This document shows positions 30,518 to 40,466 of a stretch of 47,900 nt of DNA, piece by piece. Numbering within the stretch: position 1 is the first letter of the stretch; each line of letters starts with the position of its first letter. The stretch covers positions 2,563,141-2,611,040 of the forward strand of contig JAHNZQ020000181.1 in NCBI GenBank assembly GCA_019155205.2. Direction: 5' to 3'. The notes beneath the pieces are model-generated. The model was not told the DNA's origin. It worked only from the letters and a program-made list of their open reading frames with translations, and ran no database searches. The position numbers and the translations under genes were made by a program. The stretch comes from Gracilaria vermiculophylla (taxonomy: Eukaryota; Rhodophyta; Florideophyceae; Gracilariales; Gracilariaceae).

Positions 30518-31571
30518 TACTTTGTGAACACGTTTATATGCGAATGCTTACCAGTGCTAGAAGAGCAAAAGGGGCGAGGTAGAGGAGCTGAATGGAACGA
30601 TGTGTGGATGGTTTGCGGTGGGAACGGTTCGGCGTGGAGCGCGCTGAATTTTGTCGACGGAGGCACATGTACGAGACGGGTGTGGAAGAGTGGAGACGGA
30701 TGGCGGGGGGGAGGGGGGCGAGACGGTGGGCAGGCGGTACTGGTGGCAGCGTGGGCGGCCAGCGGGCGCAGCGAGCGTGCGGGGCGCGGCCGGCGCAGCG
30801 ACGTTGGCTGCGCGCACGCCGTGAGATGGCATCCAACTGTGGGTCGTCAACGGACGGCGCGCCGCTGGGCATCGAATGGCGCTTTCTACGCTGCACCCAA
30901 TCAGCGCTGCAGTTGTGCGGCACGGCTCACGGCGCTTTTTGCTTCGCGTGACGGCTCGGCTGGCGTGACGTTTCGCTGTGCTTGAGCGCAAGCTATGCCA
31001 CGTGTGGCTCAGAGCGCCGCTCGTCCGCCACAGCTGCAGCGGCCGCTGGCGCACCCCACAGGTTTCTAAATCAAACTTTCTCTCGCAAGCTGCTTTACCT
31101 TACTGTGTACTAACGTAGCCCAACATTTTTTTGTGCGTCGTCTCTATCACACTAGCGACGAATTGTCTGACATCGGCTTCGTCTTCTGCAGTAGCTCTCT
31201 CCCGGATGCTGTCGTATGTAAACACTGATGAATGCACGATTCCTTATCGGGCTAAAGGGGTACCATGGGTAGAACGCTGGCCCTGACTTCAACTGCTTCC
31301 CGAAATGGCGGTCAAACGTACTTTTGAATTAACGAGGTTCTTTCAGTCTTGCGGAGGTCAACCGAGTAAGCGCGTGGTGCTTGTCTAGGTACCCTTCAAT
31401 GTTTTTGGTTCATACCTGTGTGTGTTATGTACACGCTCAGTGCTGGTGTTGACATTGAAATGCAGCTTTCGTGCTCCACAAAGGATCAAGAGCATTCCCC
31501 TGTAGCAACCTGTGTTCTTCGCCTCCCACAACTTTTGGGAGTGAATCTTATTTACTGTTCAACATCACCCG
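30518..31571. promoter_or_regulatory. Pirin promoter region and divergent upstream region
   Basis: The part next to pirin (30590-31060) is GC-rich, with a G-run at 30703-30720 (C-rich on the pirin coding strand) and CACGTG at 30999-31004; long frames on both strands there (162, 129, 165 aa) are compositional. Beyond 31060 it is AT-richer and should hold the promoter of the gene at 31572. Confidence 0.4.
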
Positions 31572-33356
31572 ATGTTGCTCAGTTTCCTGCTTGCCTCTGC
31601 TGCCATCTTCGTGCTAATTCGAGGTCGTCATTTTACACCACCTTCGTCCCAGATCCCTCAGTCTTGGTCGGAAAACCGCGATGCAATTGCCCACTCCCTC
31701 ATCGTGAACAATCCAAGTCATGTGCAAACAGAACGATCTATCTCCGAGACTCCCCCGTCAAGAAATACGGTTCCTGAGTCAAAGAGCATGAAATGGGTCG
31801 ATTTTCCGTCATCAGCCTTCTCTTTCATGAATTCGGCGCCAAACAGCAATACCGGCACAAGCCTTGCTTCAAAAGCCCCGTCACAACAAAGTTCCACGGA
31901 CATAATGAAGTCCGGTGTGGAAGCGCATAATGATAGTTCACCGGCCGTAGCTACAGAAAACGGCGTCGCATCTGGGAAAACGACACACGACGATACGAAT
32001 CCGGTTGAATTGATTTGTGCTTCCTACGTGTCGTTTCGAAGTGTCCTTGAAATGACTTACGATTCGCATGTGACACTGATTCGTCATGGCATACCATCGC
32101 GCACGGTCAAACATTTCTATGACGATGCTCTCAGGTATCTGGCTCGAAGCGAGTGTTCTTGTTCAGGTGAGCGCTCGAGAATATCCAACATTTGCGAGCA
32201 AGCAGTATTCTTCAGGTACTCTGTAGAAGTCGTTATTTGCTCCCGATTGTTCGATCTCATTGAAATCGACAACCACAAGAGTGGTCATGATCAGAAGTTT
32301 CCCCTCTATCATAAAAATGCACAAAACCCATTGCCGGAACTGTCCTCTGAGGAGAAAGCTGCCATTCGCAGCGCAAAAATGAGAACTTTCGAAATGCTTC
32401 TCCTTGCCGAAGGCGAAGAAAAGAATGAGATAATGATAGACTCAGTGTTCCCTGACAGCGAAGAACTTCTGTTCGTTGAGGGAGAGCAAAACTTGGTTTG
32501 TGATATGTTCAGAAACGTTTCGGTCGGGCTTCCTGTCGGCCACTACATGGCATACTCAATTGGGTTAGCAACTCATATTCTTCTAAGTGACGCGAACGAT
32601 GAAGAGGGTACAATTCTGCTCAATGAGGCGACCTCTAACGCTTTCATTCTTTCGCTGTGTCGGAAGCGAGATAGAAACACAGCCCTTATTCCTTTTCATC
32701 TGTTTGAGGATCAAATGGAGCATGTTAAAGGGATACTTAGAGGTGCTGTGTATGGAACAAATGTTGATTCGCCTGAACAACAATGGATAAATATCCCAAC
32801 GGCATCGAGTTTTTCGCTCATTATCAATGTTGCGTACTACTTGTTCAAAGAAGACATCGATTTCTTGTCTTCCATCGACAGCCATGGAAGACCGATAGTG
32901 ATGCAGAATGTGGGAAAGTCGGTGTACTTGAGGAGGATATCAAAACAAATCACGGAGGAGGTTTCAGTGTTCTTGTTGGGAAGAGCGTATGCTAGTGCCA
33001 GGGCTGTTTTAAAGGGGACCGATGCGAATGGCGGGTCTCAGAACAGCGCTTATCCTGGTGCCGGCACTGGGATGAATTGCCCGTCTGGATGGAAGTACGT
33101 CCCCCGCGTTGGACCTGTCGCCAACATCATTGAAAACTGCTGCTCAGTGAAATGTGAGGTAATGGAAAACGTAATATACTCATACATTGTGCAGAGCGAA
33201 GTGTGTTGCAGGGCTTGTAACTTGTTGAGCTGCGAAGCTGGGGTTGGCACAACACCTTTGACGGGCACAAGCGCAGCAGTGCCAAGCAATGACATTTCAG
33301 CTGAGCAGCCCGCGTACAAGAGCCCGTTTCACGGCGTTACAATGGTTTCCATATAA
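31572..33356 (+). CDS. Orphan with N-terminal signal anchor and Cys-rich C-terminus
   Basis: 594 aa, single exon. MLLSFLLASAAIFVLIRG (residues 1-18) is a signal peptide or signal anchor. Residues about 20-145 are Ser/Thr/Asn-rich and disordered. A folded region from about 150 to 490 has scattered cysteines (CSCSGERSRISNICEQ). A C-terminal block of about residues 495-560 is Cys-rich with CC pairs (ENCCSVKCEV, EVCCRACNLLSCEAG). No family recognised. A luminal, vacuolar or extracellular disulfide-containing protein is the most that can be said. The ATG of CTU2 follows 58 bp after its stop, on the same strand. Confidence 0.75.
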   Translation: MLLSFLLASAAIFVLIRGRHFTPPSSQIPQSWSENRDAIAHSLIVNNPSHVQTERSISETPPSRNTVPESKSMKWVDFPSSAFSFMNSAPNSNTGTSLASKAPSQQSSTDIMKSGVEAHNDSSPAVATENGVASGKTTHDDTNPVELICASYVSFRSVLEMTYDSHVTLIRHGIPSRTVKHFYDDALRYLARSECSCSGERSRISNICEQAVFFRYSVEVVICSRLFDLIEIDNHKSGHDQKFPLYHKNAQNPLPELSSEEKAAIRSAKMRTFEMLLLAEGEEKNEIMIDSVFPDSEELLFVEGEQNLVCDMFRNVSVGLPVGHYMAYSIGLATHILLSDANDEEGTILLNEATSNAFILSLCRKRDRNTALIPFHLFEDQMEHVKGILRGAVYGTNVDSPEQQWINIPTASSFSLIINVAYYLFKEDIDFLSSIDSHGRPIVMQNVGKSVYLRRISKQITEEVSVFLLGRAYASARAVLKGTDANGGSQNSAYPGAGTGMNCPSGWKYVPRVGPVANIIENCCSVKCEVMENVIYSYIVQSEVCCRACNLLSCEAGVGTTPLTGTSAAVPSNDISAEQPAYKSPFHGVTMVSI

Positions 33357-33413
33357 AAGAATCGAATGCATCGCGATCATCAGCAGAAATAAGCAAACGA
33401 TTGCGAGCACAGA

Positions 33414-34649
33414 ATGGAAGAAAACGATAGCGGTGCCAAGCTGATGGGTGCCGGTGACGGCGGCGGTGCGGTGGGCGGCGGTGCAGCGGGCGGCGGAGGC
33501 GGTGGCGGCATGGAGCGGCAGCGGTGCGCGCGATGCGCGCAGCCGGCGGCCGTGGTGGTGGCGGCGTCGGCGCGGTGCGGAGCGTGCTTCGCGCTCTACA
33601 TGCGGCGCGCGTTCCGCGCGGCGCTGGGGCGCGCGGGCGGCGGCGGGCGGCGGCGCGTGGCGCTGGCGTTGTCGGGCGGCGCGTCGTCGGCCGCGCTCTG
33701 CGCGCTGTACGCGCACTACGTGCGTGGGCTGGCGGCGCGGCCGGGCGCGGCGCCGACGTGCACGTTGGTGCTGCACGTCGGCGACGCGCGCGCGCCGCCG
33801 CCGCCGGCCGTGCGCGCCGCCGCCGCCGCGCTGCCGGCCGCCGAGCTGCGCGTCGTGCCGCCCGCCTTCGACGCCGCCGCCGTGCGCGACGGCGACGACC
33901 GCGCCGCGCTGCGCCGCGCCGCCGTGCAGCGCGCGCTGCGCTGCGCCGCCGCGCGCCACGCCTGCGACGCGCTGCTGCTCGGCACCAGCGCCACGCGCGC
34001 CGCCGCCGACGTACTCATCGCGCTCGCCTCTGGCGCCGGCTCCGCCGTCAAGCGCCGCGCCGCCGCCGTCCACCGCCCCGCCATCGACGCCCACCGTGCC
34101 GCCGACGACCACGCCGCCGACGCCCGCACCGCCGTCGCCGTGCTGCGCCCCGTGCGCGACCTGCCGCTGCGCCTGCTCGTGCGCTACGCCCACCTGCACC
34201 TGCCGGCTGCCGCCTTCGTCGCCGACGCGCCGCGCCACGCGCCGCTGCACGCCGCCGTGCTGCGCTTCGTCGAGCGCGCCGCCGCCGACAACCCCGCGTC
34301 CGTGCACAACATCGTCCGCACCGCCGACAAGTTGCTCGACCACCCGCGCGCCGCGCCGTGCGCCTTGTGCGCCGCGCCTGTCGTTGGCGCCAAGCAGAGC
34401 GCGGCGGCCGCCGCCACCACCGCTGCCGCCGCCTGCCGCCGCGACTGCGACTGCGACTGCGACTGCGCCGGATCGCGCTGCGTGCGCCTCTGCAGCGCGT
34501 GTCGCGCATGCGAGCTGCGTGCCGCCACTGCCGACCACAACCCCGTGCAGCGCATCGTCGCCGAGCTGCCGCCACCGCGCGCACGCCCACTGCCGAGGGA
34601 TCGCATGCGCGACCACATTCAGCACTTTCTGCTCGACCCTCACGCCTGA
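33414..34649 (+). CDS. CTU2: Cytoplasmic tRNA 2-thiolation protein 2 (CTU2/NCS2)
   Basis: 411 aa, very rich in Ala, Arg and Gly because the gene is extremely GC-rich. After a Gly-rich leader come CARC (C38, C41) and CGACF (C55, C58), then the helix FALYMRRAFRAALGR and the degenerate P-loop LALSGGASSAAL (about 84-95), all in the order of CTU2. NPASVHNIVRTADKL, and a C-terminal C-x2-C / C-x2-C set (CALC, CSACRAC) complete the match. With CTU1 it 2-thiolates the wobble uridine of cytosolic Lys, Glu and Gln tRNAs, using sulfur from URM1. Converges on RPC2, 27 bp between stops. Confidence 0.86.
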   Translation: MEENDSGAKLMGAGDGGGAVGGGAAGGGGGGGMERQRCARCAQPAAVVVAASARCGACFALYMRRAFRAALGRAGGGGRRRVALALSGGASSAALCALYAHYVRGLAARPGAAPTCTLVLHVGDARAPPPPAVRAAAAALPAAELRVVPPAFDAAAVRDGDDRAALRRAAVQRALRCAAARHACDALLLGTSATRAAADVLIALASGAGSAVKRRAAAVHRPAIDAHRAADDHAADARTAVAVLRPVRDLPLRLLVRYAHLHLPAAAFVADAPRHAPLHAAVLRFVERAAADNPASVHNIVRTADKLLDHPRAAPCALCAAPVVGAKQSAAAAATTAAAACRRDCDCDCDCAGSRCVRLCSACRACELRAATADHNPVQRIVAELPPPRARPLPRDRMRDHIQHFLLDPHA

Positions 34650-34676
34650 GTTTACCACTTTCTGTCTCACGGCCCC

Positions 34677-37600
34677 TCACGCCCCTTCGAGCAGCAGCTT
34701 GGGAACAACATTCATCGACTGCAGCTCCTGGAACAGCAGCTTGCACGCGTACGGAATCTTCAGCTGCCCCACCTGTTCGCCGCTCTCGCACGTTTGGCAC
34801 CACTCCTTGTACCCGAGAAGGCCGCATTTCTTGCACGCAAACACCGTAAACTCATCAGAAGAAACCATCAGCCGCTCCATCAGCAACATGGATGCCCCGT
34901 ACCCTATCAGACAGTCGCGTTCCATCTCTCCGAGCCGCAGCCCCCCGTCACGGCTGCGCCCCTCCGTCGGCTGCCTTGTCAGCATGGCGCGCGGCCCTCG
35001 CGCGCGGGCGTGCATCTTGTCCTTTACCATGTGCTTCAGCTTTTGGTAGAATATCGGTCCGGAGAACACGAACGCTCGCAACGGCTCCCCCGACATCCCA
35101 CTGTACACAAAGTCCTTGCCGTTGTAGTTGTACCCCGCGCGCACCAAACTCGCCGCGCACACTTCCACCTTATCTCCGTGAAATGCCGTTCCGTCCCCGC
35201 AGTGCCCCTCGAACACCCCGGCCTTCCCGGCGATGAACTCGATCATTTTCCCTACAGTCATTCGACTAGGAAACCCATGCGGGTTCATGATTAGGTCCGG
35301 CACGATGCCCATGTCCGAAAATGGCATGTCCTCCTGTGACACAATCAATCCGCACACACCCTTCTGTCCGTGACGCGATGAAAACTTGTCCCCAAGCTCT
35401 GGCCGTCTCGTCTCCCGCAGCATCACCTTCACCAGCACATGATCAACATCGTTACTGGTCAACAACACCTTGTCACATATGACTGTGGAAGTCCCTTTGA
35501 ACTTCAAGCCCTGCGGCCGATATGTTACCACATTCGATTCTCCCGGCACATCCGTCAGTCCCACTCGTGGCACTTCCTTGTTCACAAACATCATCCCTGC
35601 CGATAGATGCTCTCCGGGCGCCACAATTCCATCGTCGTCCAATGCGGCATAAACCGGGTGCACCTTGGGTTTGCCGTCTTTTGTTGTGAATGTTGCATCT
35701 TCGGGTGCGGGCATGATTCGGTCACATTGTTGGTTGGCGTGGCGACGGCACCCCGCGGCATGCTTCCGCGTCACGATACAACGTCCATACCCTCGATCGA
35801 TTGACGCCCTGTTCAATACCACCGCATCCTCAATGTCGTACCCACTGTACGACATGACCATGAGCGACGCATTTTGTCCACCGGGTAGCCGCTCAAACCC
35901 CACAACCGGTATCTGCTTGGTTTGCACTAGCGGACGCTGAGGATAGCTCAACAGATATAGAAGAGTGTCTGTCCGCATGTGCTGGTTGTAAGCAATTGCA
36001 CCAATGGCTTGCTTTCCCATCGCGCATTGATACGTATTACGCGGTGACTGATTGTGGTGCGGATAGGGGATTAAACCGGCACAAATGCCCAATATTGTCC
36101 ATGGCGCGATTTCCAGATGCGTCGTCTTCCCAGGAACAATGTCCGTCTCATATGTCGCGATAAGAGTGTTGTTTTCTTCATTCACATCTAAATACTCGAT
36201 AAGACCTTCTTGGAGGAGGTCCTTCCAGCTCATCAAACCCTTCAACACCTTTTCAACATGGATGTCATTTACCCTTGGTAGTCCTGTTTCCAAGTCAACA
36301 ATAATCAGCGGCCTCGTCACTCTCCCCCCGTCGCAGGCCACATGAACAATCTTGTGCTCGGGTTGCTCAAAGATACTCACGTACTCACCGACAGCACCTG
36401 ATCGACGTAGATGCCGTAAATACTGAGTGAGTTTGTGAGGTTGAGTATGCACGCCCAAAAATAAGCCATTCAACACCACCACATGGTTTTCATTCAGTTG
36501 TTCAGCGCTCAGCGCATACGTCGGTTGAACACCAAGGTCATACAGCAATCTCTCTAGAGAAGCCGGGTCATCGTCCGTGGTCACGTGCGTCATGAGCGCC
36601 AGGTTCTTGACCAACCCGCATGCTTCACCTTCTGGAGTATCGCTGGGGCACAACATCCCCCACTGCGACGGTTGCAACGCACGCGGTCCGGACACTTTCC
36701 TTGTCTTTTCAAATTGAGAAGTGATTCTTGTCATCATTCCCACGGCCGATATGAAGCTCAATCTCGACAAAACTTCTGTTACACCCGCCCGCTCCATCTT
36801 GAATCGTTTAACATTCCAATTCCCAGTCGATATTGCAAACTCAAGTCCTTGCGTGATGGTGTCCGTTCTGAAATACTTGGGGGCGTCAATGTTAGGTCTT
36901 GGAATTGCACGTCCCAAGTCTGTGCCGTCGCTCATGCGTCGACGGGAGCGGTCTTTTGCTACTTTAGACGTGATTCGTTGTATTTGGGTGTCAATCGCCT
37001 TCTTCAGATCCGTGTTTAACTTCTTAAACAAATCCTCGAACAAAAGCGAAAGCAACTGCCCGGCAAGCTCCAAGCGCTTGTTTCCGTAATAATCCTTGTC
37101 GTCTATCGCCGAAGGATCATCCAACGCAAGCAAAACTCGTCGGCACATGCGTGCAATGTAAATGGACTTGTCCCAGAAATTGAAATGCTTCACGGGGACG
37201 TGAGCCAGTATGACGCCGGACAGCAACTCGCGCGCATGATCAATGGTCTTTTGTCTGGGATGCGGTGGCGGTCCCTTGGCGTTGTTCTGAGTCTGCGGCT
37301 TGAAAGACTGCGAGCTGGTTCGGGAGGAGCTAAAGCCGCCTCGCGCTCCTGGCCCGAACGACGAACCCTTGAACACCTTTGCTTTCTTGCCAAGATACAG
37401 CAGAGCTTGGGTTTGCGTGTGGATTCCTTCCTGCGCGCACTCGTGCAGTGTCGGGGTCATGCCGTCGACAAATCTGGGCTCCTTGCCCACAAGCTGGATG
37501 ATTTCTTGATCGGTTTCGATTCCCATTGCGCGCAGTACGATGGCCACGTTGATATCGGCGTCTAAAATGTTGTGGTTCAGGTACAGTTTGCTGGCCTTCA

Positions 37601-38366
37601 TCAGCAAGGTGGTCCTTGATTTGCGTTCGTGGGTGGAAGACTGGACATTAGCAATAACACCTCTGGCGTCTTTCTCGATGATGATGCGGTTCTTGGACAG
37701 CTGCTCCTGCATGAGAATGACTTTTTCGGCACCCTTGACCACAAAGTAACCCCCAGGGTCCAGCGGGCACTCGCCCAGCTTTGCCAGTTGCCTGTCAGAC
37801 TTGCCCTTGAGAATGCAGTTGTTGGAGCGGAGCATAATTGGGATCTTGCCGATCATGAGCTTGTGGCACAAAACATTCTCCGGGCCCCTGGCGTACTTGA
37901 TATCGACATAAATTGGGGCGGAGTACGTCATATCCCTCAGACGACACTGCTGTGGAGTAAGTGGGGTGGTCATCATGTCCTCGGTGAGACATGGCTTGCC
38001 GACGTGCACGGACTCGTACTTCAAATACCAGCGAGGGTCGACATCGGAGGTGATTCTTTCGTTGGCGCGGACAATGTTGCATATTTCGGTCTCTAGTAGG
38101 TAGTTGAACGAGTCGATGTGCTGACGGGCAATTCCCTTCATCTGCAAGAAGACAGGCAAAAGGCGCCACTTGTCTTCAACGGCGGTGATGGGGCGCAGCA
38201 GGTCGTGAAGATGGTCGGGGTAGTTGTGATAGTAGGGGAGGCGGGGGACGGGGTGCTGTGCGGAATCATTGATTGGATAGATTGCATCTTGCTCTATAAA
38301 CGGGGCGTGCAGCTGGACAGGCTCGATCTTGTGCTCGGTGTTGTGCACTTCTGGCTTGACTTTCAT
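34677..38366 (-). CDS. RPC2: RNA polymerase III second-largest subunit (RPC2/POLR3B)
   Basis: 1229 aa, single exon, beta-subunit family. The Pol III type is shown by [19 protein letters not shown] (about 134-152), the [22 protein letters not shown] block (about 206-227) and the C-terminus [10 protein letters not shown]. Catalytic and structural motifs: [34 protein letters not shown], and a C-terminal zinc ribbon [16 protein letters not shown]. Residues about 331-374 are a Gly/Ser/Gln-rich insertion at a point that is a short linker in other eukaryotes. It forms, with RPC1, the catalytic core making tRNA, 5S and other small RNAs. All key motifs are intact. Confidence 0.96.
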   Translation of the reverse strand: MKVKPEVHNTEHKIEPVQLHAPFIEQDAIYPINDSAQHPVPRLPYYHNYPDHLHDLLRPITAVEDKWRLLPVFLQMKGIARQHIDSFNYLLETEICNIVRANERITSDVDPRWYLKYESVHVGKPCLTEDMMTTPLTPQQCRLRDMTYSAPIYVDIKYARGPENVLCHKLMIGKIPIMLRSNNCILKGKSDRQLAKLGECPLDPGGYFVVKGAEKVILMQEQLSKNRIIIEKDARGVIANVQSSTHERKSRTTLLMKASKLYLNHNILDADINVAIVLRAMGIETDQEIIQLVGKEPRFVDGMTPTLHECAQEGIHTQTQALLYLGKKAKVFKGSSFGPGARGGFSSSRTSSQSFKPQTQNNAKGPPPHPRQKTIDHARELLSGVILAHVPVKHFNFWDKSIYIARMCRRVLLALDDPSAIDDKDYYGNKRLELAGQLLSLLFEDLFKKLNTDLKKAIDTQIQRITSKVAKDRSRRRMSDGTDLGRAIPRPNIDAPKYFRTDTITQGLEFAISTGNWNVKRFKMERAGVTEVLSRLSFISAVGMMTRITSQFEKTRKVSGPRALQPSQWGMLCPSDTPEGEACGLVKNLALMTHVTTDDDPASLERLLYDLGVQPTYALSAEQLNENHVVVLNGLFLGVHTQPHKLTQYLRHLRRSGAVGEYVSIFEQPEHKIVHVACDGGRVTRPLIIVDLETGLPRVNDIHVEKVLKGLMSWKDLLQEGLIEYLDVNEENNTLIATYETDIVPGKTTHLEIAPWTILGICAGLIPYPHHNQSPRNTYQCAMGKQAIGAIAYNQHMRTDTLLYLLSYPQRPLVQTKQIPVVGFERLPGGQNASLMVMSYSGYDIEDAVVLNRASIDRGYGRCIVTRKHAAGCRRHANQQCDRIMPAPEDATFTTKDGKPKVHPVYAALDDDGIVAPGEHLSAGMMFVNKEVPRVGLTDVPGESNVVTYRPQGLKFKGTSTVICDKVLLTSNDVDHVLVKVMLRETRRPELGDKFSSRHGQKGVCGLIVSQEDMPFSDMGIVPDLIMNPHGFPSRMTVGKMIEFIAGKAGVFEGHCGDGTAFHGDKVEVCAASLVRAGYNYNGKDFVYSGMSGEPLRAFVFSGPIFYQKLKHMVKDKMHARARGPRAMLTRQPTEGRSRDGGLRLGEMERDCLIGYGASMLLMERLMVSSDEFTVFACKKCGLLGYKEWCQTCESGEQVGQLKIPYACKLLFQELQSMNVVPKLLLEGA

Positions 38367-38870
38367 GGACGTGGACAGAACGGGATTCGTGGGGCGCAGC
38401 GGAGCGCCGCCTCGGAGGTTAATTATGTATGAGGTGGTTGTAGCAAAAGTGATTCAAGCACAGAGGGGCGGTGGCACGGAAGGCGGGCGGGGGAGGCGGT
38501 CGCATCAGGCAAGCGAGTGTCGGGTGTCCAGGGAGAGGGGGGCGGGGGAGCACGTTTCGCACCGTAGAACGAAAGTGGATCAAGCTGCTGTGCATTTCTG
38601 CGAGTTGTGCTACTGTAGTAATTGAGCTACGAGAATGTAATTACTAGAAGCAATTACTGGATGGGACGACTGCATTTGCATAAACGTATTCTGGATTGCA
38701 CGGCAGGCCCATCTGCACACTTACATCCTGGCGTCGTGACCGTCGTGGTCTTCACCCTTTTGCGACTAAAAACTTACGTCTGTTAAAATAGACTTATCGT
38801 CTGAATATCATTGGGTGCCAACCGCAATACTTGGCCTCGTAGCTGCCATGTGTTCACTCTGCTTACGTCT
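38367..38870 (-). promoter_or_regulatory. RPC2 upstream region
   Basis: Contains G-runs on the + strand at about 38463-38545 (C-rich on the coding strand), 100-180 bp before the ATG, resembling the C-rich leaders of other genes here. TACTGTAGTAATT at about 38610 resembles a motif repeated in the LTRs. The transposon block begins just beyond; no gene seen. Confidence 0.35.
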
Positions 38871-39309
38871 AGGTCAATAAAAATAACCAAGGTAGCCGTC
38901 ATTGGCTGTCGCAAGATTCTTTGGCGAGAAGAACTGTAGTATCGTCACTGCACATGCGGTACCTTCGGCGTAGATATTTTTTACGCCGCCGCGCAATAGT
39001 GGACAATTTGTCGAGAGAGGAGCCAGTTTTGTAGGCTTCAGTCTATATGCCGCCCGCCGGCGCCTCGATGTCTCCTGTCTCCCTGGGGCATCGAACTCAC
39101 CCGGTCGCCAACTAGGAGCTGACTCACCGCGCTTTTCATAAACTTCATTCAACCTACGCCGTTTCGCTTTTGCCTCTCCGAGCCCAAAGTCCAAACGCGC
39201 ACCCCTCCAACCCTGGACGACCACTGTGATCACCACCCCGCACCCCAGCGGTTGAAACAAGCAAAATCTGTAGGAATACCCAAAACCGTCGGAACTCCTA
39301 AAAAGCACA
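38871..39309 (+). mobile_element. Probable 5' flank/LTR of a gag-bearing element
   Basis: Precedes a retrotransposon gag frame in the same orientation, so a 5' LTR and leader are expected, but no terminal repeat or primer-binding site can be fixed because no second copy is in the window. Confidence 0.35.
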
Positions 39310-39684
39310 ATGGAAACCAAATCGTCGACCTCCAGGTCTATGCGAAGAAGTCGAGGCATCACTGGAACGGCAAAACTGGACAAAGTCAGTATGGCTACAC
39401 CGCAGCTTTTTCTGGCTGGTCTCGAAGCTGAGTCTATCCGCATATTTTTGCGCGCATATGATGCGTACTGCCGCGAGCTCAAGTCGCGTGCAGCACAGCT
39501 GGTTCAAGAAGCATCCATGAGCCTTGAGCCAATCCGTCCCATGTGTTTTATGTACTGTGTGGATGCCGAACAACTGGATTCCGCTGTGGACCTCGGAATG
39601 ATCGACGGCTGTGTGGACATTGCGGACCTTTCGGACAAAAAGCTACGCGCCTTCCTCGAGAAGGATTCCATCGACTCCACAATG
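39310..39684 (+). pseudogene. LTR-retrotransposon gag, N-terminal part, truncated
   Basis: 125 codons from the ATG at 39310. The segment LFLAGLEAESIRIFLRAYDAY, then RPMCFMYCVDAEQLDSAV and a LSDKKLRAFLEKDS end has the pattern of the gag N-terminal helical region of Ty3/gypsy elements in algae and oomycetes. The frame stops only because an LTR begins at 39683: its first bases, TGTAG, supply the TAG. It is therefore an insertion-truncated gag. It lies on the opposite strand to the pol at 40467-44994 and so belongs to another copy. Confidence 0.6.
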
Positions 39685-40440
39685 TAGTGCAAACTACGAA
39701 CGTGGAACAGACACGAGCCGCGTCGCGGAAGCACCACCAAGGTGTTCAAGCTTGCTCTCAATAAGAGGTGGCACAGCGAGAGAGCCCTCTGATAGGGTCG
39801 ACACGAGCCGGGTGTAAATCCGGGCGACCCCATACTGGGCGTGCAGTCAGAGGGTAAGAACCGGCCAAGCAAGCCGACTCCGTCGGAGAATCCACGAGAG
39901 GTGGTAGCACAGTACCCAGCCCAACGGTTGTGGGACAAATGATCCACAAACAAGCCGCACTTGCAGAGCGCAGACTCGCGAGAGTGGGAAATCAGATCCC
40001 TATATGATGGGGGCCAACCTGTATTACAGGGCAGAGAAACAGAAGCCGTATGACGGAAGAAACCTATAATAGGCAAAAGAAACAGTAACGAAATAGCCGT
40101 GACGACGGTTCAGGACCCCTCAAAGACGGAGGCAGGTTGCTCAACCCGGTGTTGCGGCGGTATTCCCCGGGAGGGGTTAGTGACCGTGCGCAAGCGGCTG
40201 GATGAACAGAGCCAAGTTCCTCCTTGAGGTTTACTTCTCCGTACAGTGGCGGCAGTGCCGCCACTTGTATACGGCACTTCAACATATTAAAATAAATATC
40301 TAGAAATATATAGCCACCCGGCAAGGCCGGCTACTGTAGTACAGATGTGCAACCGTGGCAGCCTTGTCACGGCGCACCCGTCATCGGGCCAATATCGGCA
40401 CACGTGGCCTCAATTACTACCCTTCCTAGGGGCACCCTCA
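39683..40440 (-). mobile_element. LTR, family A-like, minus orientation
   Basis: The right terminus (minus orientation) is GCACTACA, immediately next to the gag fragment. It shares with LTR A (6804-7667) the order GGCCACGTGTG box (40401-40406 in +), TATTTATTTTAA-type AT stretch, hairpin (40246-40264), TTGGCTCT, a CGCCCGGATTTAC region and GAACACCTTGG. The other end is not certain; TGAGGGTGCC at 40440 is a candidate. It could be the 3' LTR of the adjacent pol or an independent insertion; no polypurine tract was found before it. Confidence 0.55.
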
Positions 40441-40466
40441 AATGGGGCTAGTGAAGCTAATACTAT

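Noticed and set aside
30534..31054. Frames of 119-165 codons on both strands upstream of pirin
   Set aside because: CpG-rich promoter composition with no consistent reading frame signal.
33448..35049. Long + frames (533 and 441 codons) overlapping CTU2 and the RPC2 end, and minus frames of 457 and 262 codons
   Set aside because: Arg/Ala/Pro/Gly-only composition in a very GC-rich region where stop codons are rare; the CTU2 frame has family motifs and the others have none.
38874..39482. 202-codon minus frame
   Set aside because: Low-complexity shadow of the gag-bearing region, with no domain.
39683..40440. Possible group II intron or ribozyme because of AAGCCGTATGACGG and strong hairpins
   Set aside because: No domain V pair, no EBS/IBS context and no hammerhead or twister core found; LTR interpretation explains the repeat copies and TG...CA-type ends better.
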